Assembly (NCBI GenBank): GCA_964534995.1
Contig: CAZHSC010000059.1
Span: 1 to 22,125, forward strand
Reading direction: 5' to 3'
Origin: JAJTFW01 sp964534995
Lineage (GTDB): Bacteria; Bacteroidota; Bacteroidia; AKYH767-A; OLB10
Length of the DNA stretch: 22,125 nt
The stretch's first letter is position 1. The number at the start of each line of letters is the position of its first letter. The notes under the pieces were generated by a model. That model ran no database searches. It was not told where the DNA came from and saw nothing but the letters and a program-made list of their open reading frames with translations. Shown piece by piece: positions 15,052 to 22,125 of this stretch. The position numbers and the translations under genes were made by a program.

Positions 15052-15942
15052 ATGTCAGAACTCCTTGCCAAATGCCCCGTTTGTGACTCCGCAGATTTTA
15101 AACCCTACCTGGAAGTGGAGGATTTCAGCGTTTCGCATGAGAAATTTCAACTGGTGGAATGCGCCAACTGTAGTTTCGTATTCACCAACCCGCGACCGGC
15201 ACCTTCTGAAATAGGCCGTTATTACAAGTCGGAAGAGTACATCAGTCATACCAACAGTTCGGCCGGACTGATGAACAAAGCCTACCAGTGGGCACGAAAA
15301 AATGCCATTGCAGGTAAACTGGGTATACTCGAGTCAATGCACCCGCAACCCCGCACTTTGCTCGATTATGGCTGCGGTACCGGTGAGTTTCTGAGTGCTG
15401 CCAAGGCTCAGGGATGGGTATGTGCGGGCCTGGAACCTGACGAGGGCGCCAGAAGCCTGGCCATCAGGAACCATTCGTTGAATGTGGAGGATCCTTCACA
15501 ACTGAAAAAACTGGCTACCGGACAGTTTGGCGCGATTACCCTATGGCATGTGCTGGAACATGTACATGACCTGAAGGATACCGTGAAAGAATTCAGGCGC
15601 TGCCTCAGTTCAAAAGGGGTGTTGATTATAGCAGTACCCAACCGTACCTCTTTTGATGCGGAAAAATATGGTCCCCATTGGGCTGCCTACGACGTACCCA
15701 GGCACCTCTACCATTTCAGTAAAAAACCCATGCTGCAACTTATGGAGTCAGCCGGTTTCACGTGTAACCGCATCCAACCCCTGTTTTTTGACCCATTTTA
15801 CATTTCCCTTTTAAGTAATAAATACAAAAGCGGCGCATCGAATCCGCTGTTGGCCGCCCTGCGCGGATGGCAAACTACCTTCAAGGGGAAGAAGGACATA
15901 GAGAAAAATTCCTCCCTGCTGTATATTTTTTCCCCTTCTTAA
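15052..15942 (+). CDS. Zinc-ribbon class I SAM-dependent methyltransferase
   Basis: A 296-residue protein. The N-terminus is a four-cysteine zinc ribbon (C8-x2-C11 and C37-x2-C40, the latter in VECANCSFVFTNPRP). A Methyltransf_23-type domain follows, with SAM motif LLDYGCGTGEFLSAA near residues 103-117 and WHVLEHVHDL near 165. The arrangement resembles enzymes modifying sugars, lipids or small molecules rather than RNA, but no substrate is readable and no biosynthetic cluster surrounds it. Spacing to the following GNAT gene is 60 bp, so they may be co-transcribed. A parS-like sequence lies within its 3' part. Confidence 0.85.
   Translation: MSELLAKCPVCDSADFKPYLEVEDFSVSHEKFQLVECANCSFVFTNPRPAPSEIGRYYKSEEYISHTNSSAGLMNKAYQWARKNAIAGKLGILESMHPQPRTLLDYGCGTGEFLSAAKAQGWVCAGLEPDEGARSLAIRNHSLNVEDPSQLKKLATGQFGAITLWHVLEHVHDLKDTVKEFRRCLSSKGVLIIAVPNRTSFDAEKYGPHWAAYDVPRHLYHFSKKPMLQLMESAGFTCNRIQPLFFDPFYISLLSNKYKSGASNPLLAALRGWQTTFKGKKDIEKNSSLLYIFSPS
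15754..15769. other. parS-like site inside the methyltransferase gene
   Basis: GGTTTCACGTGTAACC matches 13 of the 14 core bases of parS (GTTTCACGTGGAAC, with T for G). It lies about 1.1 kb right of parS site 2, in coding sequence (Gly-Phe-Thr-Cys-Asn). Clustering with the other sites makes it more credible than an isolated match. Confidence 0.5.
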
Positions 15943-16002
15943 GCTGACGGGCAACATACCGGGAAAACGTTCAAAGGATAAAAACATCAAGCATCCGCAC
16001 CG

Positions 16003-16470
16003 ATGATCCGCGAATACCTTGAAAGCGACAAGGAACATATTCTTGAATTGTTCCGGCTGAATACCCCCATGTATTTCGCTCCATGTGAAGAAGCCGGTTT
16101 ACGTTCTTACCTTGAAAGTGGCGATAAAAAGTACTTTGTTTTGCTGAACGATGACGGAAACATCAGCGGCAGCGGAGGCTATGCCTTTACTGAGGAGGGG
16201 AAAGAAGGACTGATTATATGGGATATCATACATCCGCAACACCAGCGGAAAGGAACCGGAAGCAGGCTTTTAACTTACAGGCTGGAGAAACTGAAAGCGC
16301 AGCAGGGACTCAGAAAAATTAAGGTCAGGACCTCCCAACTGGCTTATGCCTTTTATGAGAAACATGGATTTGTGCTAATTGAAAGCAAAGTAAACCACTG
16401 GGCGGAAGGTTTTGACTTATACGCGATGGAAATGACATTATCCTTCCCGGGATGGGAGCAGAAACCCTGA
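16003..16470 (+). CDS. GNAT family N-acetyltransferase
   Basis: A 155-residue single-domain GNAT enzyme, transferring acetyl from acetyl-CoA to an unknown amine. The acetyl-CoA pyrophosphate-binding motif A is IIHPQHQRKGTGSRLL (Q/R-x-x-G-x-G). The later strand-helix AFYEKHGFVLIE is typical motif B. It starts 60 bp after the zinc-ribbon methyltransferase and points the same way. Nothing identifies the acceptor. Confidence 0.88.
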   Translation: MIREYLESDKEHILELFRLNTPMYFAPCEEAGLRSYLESGDKKYFVLLNDDGNISGSGGYAFTEEGKEGLIIWDIIHPQHQRKGTGSRLLTYRLEKLKAQQGLRKIKVRTSQLAYAFYEKHGFVLIESKVNHWAEGFDLYAMEMTLSFPGWEQKP

Positions 16471-16516
16471 CCGGATATTTTTCACCGTGTAGGTTTGATA
16501 ACTTGAAAGAATGTTT

Positions 16517-16548
16517 TTGCAAAAGCAAGAAGGCCTGTTGTACTTTTA
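16517..16548 (+). promoter_or_regulatory. Promoter candidate of the T9SS cargo gene
   Basis: TTG at 16517-16519, a 21-bp spacer, then TACTTTTA at 16541-16548, one mismatch from TAnnTTTG. It ends 18 bp before the ATG at 16567. Confidence 0.45.
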
Positions 16549-16566
16549 TTTCAAAATACGCACACC

Positions 16567-17619
16567 ATGAAAAAGTTTTTATCAGCTCTTGTCTTTCTTA
16601 TTCCAGCCCTCCTTAAGGCCCAGATCACCATTACCGGCAGCCATCTTCCATTTACCGGTCAAACGTATATCAACGCGGAAGACGACACCTATAATGCCGC
16701 CATTCCCGCAGGCGGAGCCGCGCAAACGTGGAACTATACCGGCCTCCTCAGCCTGGACTATGATACAGTCAGCTTTTTGAATGCAACCAATACGCCCTAT
16801 GGGCCCAGCCACTATCCCTCCTCCAATATGGCTATACATACCCCCGAAGACAGCATGTATATTTACATCAGCACCAATAGCGGCGGATTGTACCTGGATG
16901 GTTATTACTTCTATACCTCGCAACCACCCTTCGGGCAGAACGCGATTCCCTTTACACCTTCTTACCTTTTTATTCCCACGCCCTTTACTTACCAGGATAC
17001 CCGCAACAGTTTTTATAAATATGTGATTGATATTGATACGGCCCTGCCCCATATCCGTTTTGTACATCATGTGAACCTGGAGTATAACGGCGATGGATAT
17101 GGAACACTCCAGTTGCCGGGAGCTACCTATAACAACACCCTGCGGATCAAACATACCGAAACCACCATCGACAGTCTGTTGGCGGACACCATCGGTAACG
17201 GCAGCTATTTCCTGGTGGATCCCCCCACCCTCGAACAGAATAGCAGTTATCAGTGGCTGCAGGCGGCACAGCCTGCCCTCTTGCTCACCATTAACTCCGA
17301 CAGCATCGGTACTACAGGCCAGTTCAGCAGCTATCTCAGTTCCTCGCTTACTTCCGTTGACGATCATACCGTTACTTCTGCGCCCGGGGTGAGCGTATTT
17401 CCGAATCCGGCATCGGATTTCGTAAGGGTGGATTTGCCGGAGCCGGGCGGAAGTGATAGTTTTTTCCGCCTCTGCGATATGCAGGGAAGGCTGGTGAGGG
17501 AAACAGCGCTGGAAGGCATCAGCGGTTATGGCTTTTGGGTGAATACGCTTCCTGCAGGTGTTTACATGTGGAACATCAGCGGAACGGTACAATGCGGCAG
17601 GTTGGTGATAACGAAGTAG
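16567..17619 (+). CDS. T9SS type A sorting-domain secreted protein
   Basis: A 350-residue protein with a signal peptide (MKKFLSALVFLIPALLKAQ) and a C-terminal type A sorting domain of about 75 residues: VSVFPNPASDFVRVDLPEPG, then LCDMQGRLVRE, then LPAGVYMWNI and a final GRLVITK. That domain directs export through the type IX system, after which cargo is released or attached to the surface. The body (residues ~20-270) is rich in Thr, Tyr, Asn and Ser and beta-like, without a family I recognise, so the activity is unknown. Confidence 0.85.
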   Translation: MKKFLSALVFLIPALLKAQITITGSHLPFTGQTYINAEDDTYNAAIPAGGAAQTWNYTGLLSLDYDTVSFLNATNTPYGPSHYPSSNMAIHTPEDSMYIYISTNSGGLYLDGYYFYTSQPPFGQNAIPFTPSYLFIPTPFTYQDTRNSFYKYVIDIDTALPHIRFVHHVNLEYNGDGYGTLQLPGATYNNTLRIKHTETTIDSLLADTIGNGSYFLVDPPTLEQNSSYQWLQAAQPALLLTINSDSIGTTGQFSSYLSSSLTSVDDHTVTSAPGVSVFPNPASDFVRVDLPEPGGSDSFFRLCDMQGRLVRETALEGISGYGFWVNTLPAGVYMWNISGTVQCGRLVITK

Positions 17620-17840
17620 CGCCTGTAAGGTTTAAAGATTTCTGATTCGGTTTAATTTCGTGGATGTGCCATTGACCTGCCCACCGGAGTCCCGCTTTCA
17701 GGAGAGTTTTTTTGATGGCCCGGGGTTCCGAAACATCGGTACGCGATAATTTATTATGATTCATACAAGCTTTCGTTAATATTCCCCGGATGGACTGCGC
17801 ATAGCTTATGATGGAGATGATTTTTTATGCAGGGGATTAA

Positions 17841-19039
17841 TCCGCAGCGAAAATTTCTGCAGGTCAGGGCACTTCTACTGTCAGCATACATTTCAGCAAT
17901 ACTTTCGCCCCCGGTATTATCAACGTGCTTGCCTCCAACACATGCGGTAACAGCAATGCGAGAACGAAAACCATACGTGGCAGACCCAACAAGCCCTCAT
18001 GGATTGCAGGACCACAGCTATTTTGTAAAACTGACACGGTAACCTATACGGTTACGCCGGTGCAGGGCGCCAGCAATTACATTTGGACGGTGCCCATCGG
18101 CATTGTGATTATCAACGGCCAGGGTACAGACACCATCTCCGTTACGGGCGTCAGCAGCGGACTTACAGGCGATATATGTGTGAAGGCCGGAAATGACTGC
18201 GGTTTCAGTGGTTATTACTGCAAGCCGGTGGAAGTGCAAATCGCCCCGCAGGCCATCAGCAACATCACCGGAAGCGCGAATGGTGTATGCGGGCAAACGA
18301 TCAACTATGCTGTTCCAGATCAACCGGGCGTTACGTACACCTGGACAATTCCTTCGGGTGCCAACCTCAATTCGGGACAGGGAACCAACAGCATTAGTGT
18401 CTCTTATTCCAATAGCAATATAACGGGTAGCATATCCGTCACGGCAGGTGGATTTTGCGGACCTGTTGTCAGCAAATCGAAAACCATTCGTGCAAAGCCG
18501 GTGACCCCTGCCAGTATTTCCGGACCCGGTACCATTTGCTACAACCAGCAGAGTGTAAATTATAGTTGTCCGGCCGTAGCGGGCGCCACATGGTACGACT
18601 GGACCATCCCTGCGGGAGCAAACTTCGTCAGTGGACAAGGTACGACCAATATCATTCTTAACTTCAATGCGACACCGGGAACTACGGTACAATTGAAAGT
18701 AAAGGCGAGCAACAATTGTGGCAGCAGTTCAAATTATATTGCCAATATCATCTTGAATAATTGTCCGAGGGTAGCATCAGCGGGAGCTGCAGGATTCACA
18801 CTGGCCCCCAACCCTGCAAATGATGAAGTTATCATAGGTTGGGAGGGGACATCCGAGCAAACCACACAAATAAGTTGTATCAATGTGCTCGGACAGACGG
18901 CATTACCGTTGCAGAGTTGCAGAGGAAGCGGCGTTCAACACCCGGAATAGCGCATCTCAACCTTAGCCTTGCCCGTTGGGAAATTGTCCGGATGGGTGTG
19001 CTTATTTGGGAGTGGGGTGCGGAATATGATATTAGTTAG
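17841..19039 (+). pseudogene. Decayed PKD-like T9SS surface protein
   Basis: The reading frame shows three and a half tandem beta-sandwich repeats of ~85 residues, each with an S/N-G-Q-G-T-x-x-I/V core followed by a Cys-Gly pair (for example NSGQGTNSISV ... GGFCGP). The first half-repeat begins at 17841 straight after a stop at 17838-17840, without its expected N-terminal half, signal peptide or ATG; GTG at 17925 lies within a repeat and is not a real start. The last part starts as a sorting domain (FTLAPNPANDEVIIGW, VLGQTALPLQS) but meets a stop at 18948-18950. The likely continuation (AHLNLSLARWEI) lies in another frame up to 19039. I read it as the 3' remnant of a larger surface adhesin, broken at both ends. 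Confidence 0.65.
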
Positions 19040-19194
19040 GCCAGAAAGTGGGCAATGGATTATTTTATTATATTTGATTCATAAAATGTAAATAGGATTT
19101 CTTGCTTCGGGACCTTTGCGCATTGAAAAGTAGTATGTTTTACCGTTTATTGTATAGGTCAGTTTGTAACGTAGTTTAATTCTAAAGACCGGTT

Positions 19195-21738
19195 ATGATC
19201 AAAAGAAAGTTATTGCTGTTTGTAGTGTTGATTTTGTTATTAAAAGCGGGTGCTGTCTGCGGGCAGAAATGTATAAGTAATAAAAAGGCTAGAGAAGTTC
19301 AATCACTGCTTTATTCCCATAAGTTTTATGACGCGTTGCGATTTGCCGATAATATGCTTTCTATTGACTCTGCTTGCCGGAAAGCGATTTTCTATAGAGC
19401 CATTGCTTATTATGGATTGAAAGATACTGTCCAATGTCTGAAGGACTTAAATAAACTTTCAAAATCCTCCGTTCTGGATCCGGAGGAACTGGAACTTATG
19501 GGTGATTATTCGGATACATTGCAACAGTTTGACCTTGCGATGGTCTTTTACAATAAGTCATATGAGACCAATAATACCAAGTTGGGCAGTGTCTATTTGA
19601 AGGGCCTAAAGGCTCGTTATAAACATGGAGTGGTGCGTCAGAGCGGAGGCGATAGAATTATACTTATAACGGTTTTGGACTCTTGTTTAAGAGCAGAAAT
19701 CAGTCCCGCATGGGTCTATAGGGAAGTGTTGAAATTGAAGGCAGATGCTTTAAAGTTTAAATACGAAGAGTTTTCAGACAACAAAAACCGCCAGGAATTG
19801 GGACAAAATGCACGTGTTGCCTATATGACCTACCTTAAGAATTTCGAACCTTATTTAGGTTCTTTGGATTCATTACCGAAAAAGATGAGATTAATGCAAT
19901 TTTGTGAAGACTATTATTTTATTGCTGCCAGATACACTGATTATAAAAAGTTTGCTGAGTCAAAAAAGTACTTGTCGTATATGAAACAATCCGGCTGTAA
20001 TGGCAAATGGATGCAGTTACATGATAGTTTATCCTACATGAACTATATTTTACAAGGTGATTTTGAAAATGCGGCACCGGTGGTGGATCAGATCTTGAAT
20101 AGAAATCCGCTTAGTTTATATTTTCTTCGTGAGCAATTTAAAATATTTATTAATGATAGTATGGACTTATCCGCTGCCATCCTGCCATTGCTAAAAGCGA
20201 TTGAACTTTATCCGGATGATTCAGCAAGTTTGATCCTTGCTGCGAAGTTTTATGAAGAACAAAGAGAATATACGAAGGCGATTCATTATATGGATCAAAT
20301 ACGAAAGTACCATGGGGAAGAAGTTTATAAAAAGGATTATTTACGTATTGAAAAGAAGCGTTACGAAAGTGAACGTGAGTATAGAGTGCCAGAGTTTGTC
20401 TTGGACGACGGCTTTCAAAAAATTAAGTATAACCAGTATAGAAAAACAATACATCCTCAGAAAAAGCAAATTCTGTTTAAAGGCCACCTTACAGATGAAC
20501 ACGAAATACTGTTATTGGAGATTTTAAATCAGGAGGTAAAGCTAAACCGAGTGGATAAAAGCACCCGTACTTTTGAAATAACAATAGAGATTCCGGATTC
20601 GGTAACAGAAGTAAAGTGTATCTATAGTGATATATATTATAATAAAGATACTGCCTTTGTGAAAATAGATCGAAGGAGTATGGATAATAGTGGTACGGTG
20701 GCTTTGATAAATCCTCCAGGGTTCATGAGTGATGACATAAAGGAAGTATATGAAGTATATATTGATAGCGAAAAGGACAATGAGGTGCTTTTTAAAGGAA
20801 AAATTCAGTCGCAGTATAAAATATTAAATGTTACTGTAAATAACATCCCGGCCAGCATTACAGATGTGTCTCGCAAACTGTATGAGTTTGAAGCAAGAAT
20901 TTTGATTTCCCCGGGAGATACAATAGTTAATGTTGTTTATGAAATTGAGGGAGAAGAGAAGCAAACACTTCCGTTTAGAATTAATAAGAAGGATGCAAAG
21001 TTGAGCAAGCAACAGGTATCCGGAAGAACATGGGTTGTAATTATTTCAAATTCGATTTATGATAACTGGCCTGATCTGGAGGGTGTAAGCAGGGATGTGA
21101 ATTCACTCAGCAACGCGCTAGAGGGATATCAGGTTCAGAAAGTGCTTCGTAAAAATAATTTGAAGGAGAAAGAGATGAGATCATTTTTAACTAAAGAACT
21201 GAAAAGGCGAATAGAAGATGCTCAGGTAAAAACATTGATTTTATGGTATGCAGGACACGGTGAGAATGATGAGATTGAAAATGACTCCTACTGGATTCCG
21301 GTTGACGCAAAGAAGAATCTGGAAGCTGAGGGATATTTTTCATTGACGGAGTTACAACAGAGCCTAAATAATATCGATGGTCTAACGAACTTACTTGTCA
21401 TATCAGATGCCTGTCAAACAGCGTTGGCTTTTATCGACACAAAAAGAGGAAGTGAAGCATTTGGTACCTGTGAGCAATATCATCATGAACCGGGTAAAAG
21501 TTATAATTTTCTGGCAGCCGCACTTCACGATAAAACCAGTGATAAATCAATTTTGGCAGAGTTGTTTTCAGAGTACCTTGAAACCGGTATGAAAAAAACT
21601 TCAAACTGTGTTAATTTACTCGACATAGCAAATAAAGTACAATCCAGGTTGCTGAAAAATCAGGATGCACAGTTTGGGCACTTAAATGGTATAGAACAAC
21701 GAAAGAACCCTTCATTTTTCCTTGAGAAAAGGAAGTAA
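19195..21738 (+). CDS. Exported caspase-family (C14) protease with TPR-like and tandem beta domains
   Basis: An 847-residue protein. Residues 1-24 form a signal peptide (hydrophobic run ending GAVCGQ; the Cys lacks a good lipobox). Residues ~25-400 are helical, TPR-like repeats (LYSHKFYDALRFADNML, YGLKDTVQCLKDLNKL, QREYTKAIHYMDQI). Residues ~423-494 and ~527-598 are two similar beta-rich domains. The C-terminal caspase domain starts near 605 (TWVVIISNSIYDNWPDLEGV), with the catalytic His688 in WYAGHGE and Cys740 in SDACQTA, so the dyad is intact. Caspase-fold bacterial proteases act in signalling, self-killing or protein processing, but export to the periplasm is unlike cytoplasmic defence caspases. 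The substrate is unknown. A propeller-sensor gene follows after 17 bases. Confidence 0.85.
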   Translation: MIKRKLLLFVVLILLLKAGAVCGQKCISNKKAREVQSLLYSHKFYDALRFADNMLSIDSACRKAIFYRAIAYYGLKDTVQCLKDLNKLSKSSVLDPEELELMGDYSDTLQQFDLAMVFYNKSYETNNTKLGSVYLKGLKARYKHGVVRQSGGDRIILITVLDSCLRAEISPAWVYREVLKLKADALKFKYEEFSDNKNRQELGQNARVAYMTYLKNFEPYLGSLDSLPKKMRLMQFCEDYYFIAARYTDYKKFAESKKYLSYMKQSGCNGKWMQLHDSLSYMNYILQGDFENAAPVVDQILNRNPLSLYFLREQFKIFINDSMDLSAAILPLLKAIELYPDDSASLILAAKFYEEQREYTKAIHYMDQIRKYHGEEVYKKDYLRIEKKRYESEREYRVPEFVLDDGFQKIKYNQYRKTIHPQKKQILFKGHLTDEHEILLLEILNQEVKLNRVDKSTRTFEITIEIPDSVTEVKCIYSDIYYNKDTAFVKIDRRSMDNSGTVALINPPGFMSDDIKEVYEVYIDSEKDNEVLFKGKIQSQYKILNVTVNNIPASITDVSRKLYEFEARILISPGDTIVNVVYEIEGEEKQTLPFRINKKDAKLSKQQVSGRTWVVIISNSIYDNWPDLEGVSRDVNSLSNALEGYQVQKVLRKNNLKEKEMRSFLTKELKRRIEDAQVKTLILWYAGHGENDEIENDSYWIPVDAKKNLEAEGYFSLTELQQSLNNIDGLTNLLVISDACQTALAFIDTKRGSEAFGTCEQYHHEPGKSYNFLAAALHDKTSDKSILAELFSEYLETGMKKTSNCVNLLDIANKVQSRLLKNQDAQFGHLNGIEQRKNPSFFLEKRK

Positions 21739-21755
21739 TACCATACACTGAAAAA

Positions 21756-22125
21756 ATGGTATTCATCGTGAACTACTTTATCTGTCTGCTGTTGTTGTTA
21801 TTTTCTGTAAGGAGTACCATAGCGCAGCAGATAGATTATGGTTTCGATGCGGAAGAGTTCAGTAGCCTCACCGGATCTCTGAATGTTAAAAATGCTTTGT
21901 ATGATGCGAAAAAAGTGCTTTGGTTGTATACCGATAAAGGGATTTTCTATCATGTGAATGGCCATAAGAATATATCTGAAGTTTTTGCGGCCAATTACTG
22001 GAATGTTGAAAGTAGTATTTTTTACGAGGACAAAAAGCAACGAATATGGTTTGCCAATGAGCATCCTGATTTCAAACTGAGATTTATACGAAATAAACGT
22101 GTATCTTCTATTTTACTCCCTTTCT
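21756..22125 (+). CDS. Exported propeller-type sensor protein, 5' part
   Basis: The gene starts 17 bases after the caspase stop and runs off the window after 123 codons without a stop. It begins with a signal peptide (MVFIVNYFICLLLLLFSVRS, then TIAQQ). Two units then follow the two-component-regulator propeller (Reg_prop) pattern: YDAKKVLWLYTDKGIFYHVN and FYEDKKQRIWFANE. In Bacteroidota such N-termini usually belong to large sensors with a periplasmic beta-propeller, a Y_Y_Y domain and a cytoplasmic histidine kinase or DNA-binding end. The type here cannot be seen. The close spacing suggests co-transcription with the caspase. Confidence 0.7.
   Translation, partial: MVFIVNYFICLLLLLFSVRSTIAQQIDYGFDAEEFSSLTGSLNVKNALYDAKKVLWLYTDKGIFYHVNGHKNISEVFAANYWNVESSIFYEDKKQRIWFANEHPDFKLRFIRNKRVSSILLPF

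Noticed and set aside
16582..17592. 336-codon minus-strand frame opposite the T9SS cargo gene
   Set aside because: The plus strand has a signal peptide and an intact sorting domain; the minus frame shows no domain.
17576..17764. 62-codon minus-strand frame between the two T9SS genes
   Set aside because: It overlaps the 3' end of the cargo gene and has no recognisable motif; a real small protein cannot be excluded, but nothing supports it.

Overview
The window reads as a chromosomal segment from a Bacteroidota bacterium, probably a Sphingobacteriia/Chitinophagaceae-type organism. The grounds are: C-terminal type IX secretion (T9SS) sorting domains, Bacteroidota-style -7 promoter boxes (TAnnTTTG, exact at 4072, 7907 and 12692), weak Shine-Dalgarno use, a DUF4175 giant next to an RsbW-like ATPase, and a ybeY-mnmG pair. 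No species can be named from sequence alone.

Layout. (1) 1-690: three copies of a ~55-bp structured repeat inside CGCGGAG-type degenerate repeats, abutting a truncated and frameshifted tspO remnant. (2) 746-6145, mostly minus strand: tag (3-methyladenine glycosylase), a secreted MORN/YwqK-repeat protein, a beta-carbonic anhydrase divergent from a TetR regulator (plus strand) with a 19-bp palindrome between them, and nadA. (3) 6146-6744: a very AT-rich intergenic region with DnaA-box-like sites. (4) 6745-14627, all plus strand: an RlmI-like methyltransferase, a 1117-residue DUF4175 membrane/coiled-coil protein, an RsbW-like ATPase, ybeY and mnmG. (5) 15052-19039: a zinc-ribbon methyltransferase, a GNAT acetyltransferase, a T9SS cargo protein and a decayed PKD-like T9SS adhesin. 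(6) 19195-end: an exported caspase-family protease and, 17 bases later, the start of an exported propeller-type sensor that runs off the window.

The most informative signal is not a gene. Two near-perfect parS (ParB-binding) sites flank mnmG, at 12740-12755 (ending at the base before the start codon) and 14646-14661. Two weaker parS-like sites lie inside neighbouring genes, at 15754-15769 and 8879-8894. Gene direction switches from mostly minus to entirely plus at the AT-rich gap 6146-6744, where base composition also flips from C-rich to G-rich on the plus strand and DnaA-box matches occur. Together these suggest the window spans, or lies very near, the chromosome replication origin and its segregation centromere. 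This is inference and needs whole-genome GC skew and ParB binding data.

The second item worth attention is the caspase plus propeller-sensor pair at the right end. Both products carry signal peptides, and the caspase has a tandemly duplicated beta-rich domain between its TPR-like helices and its protease domain.
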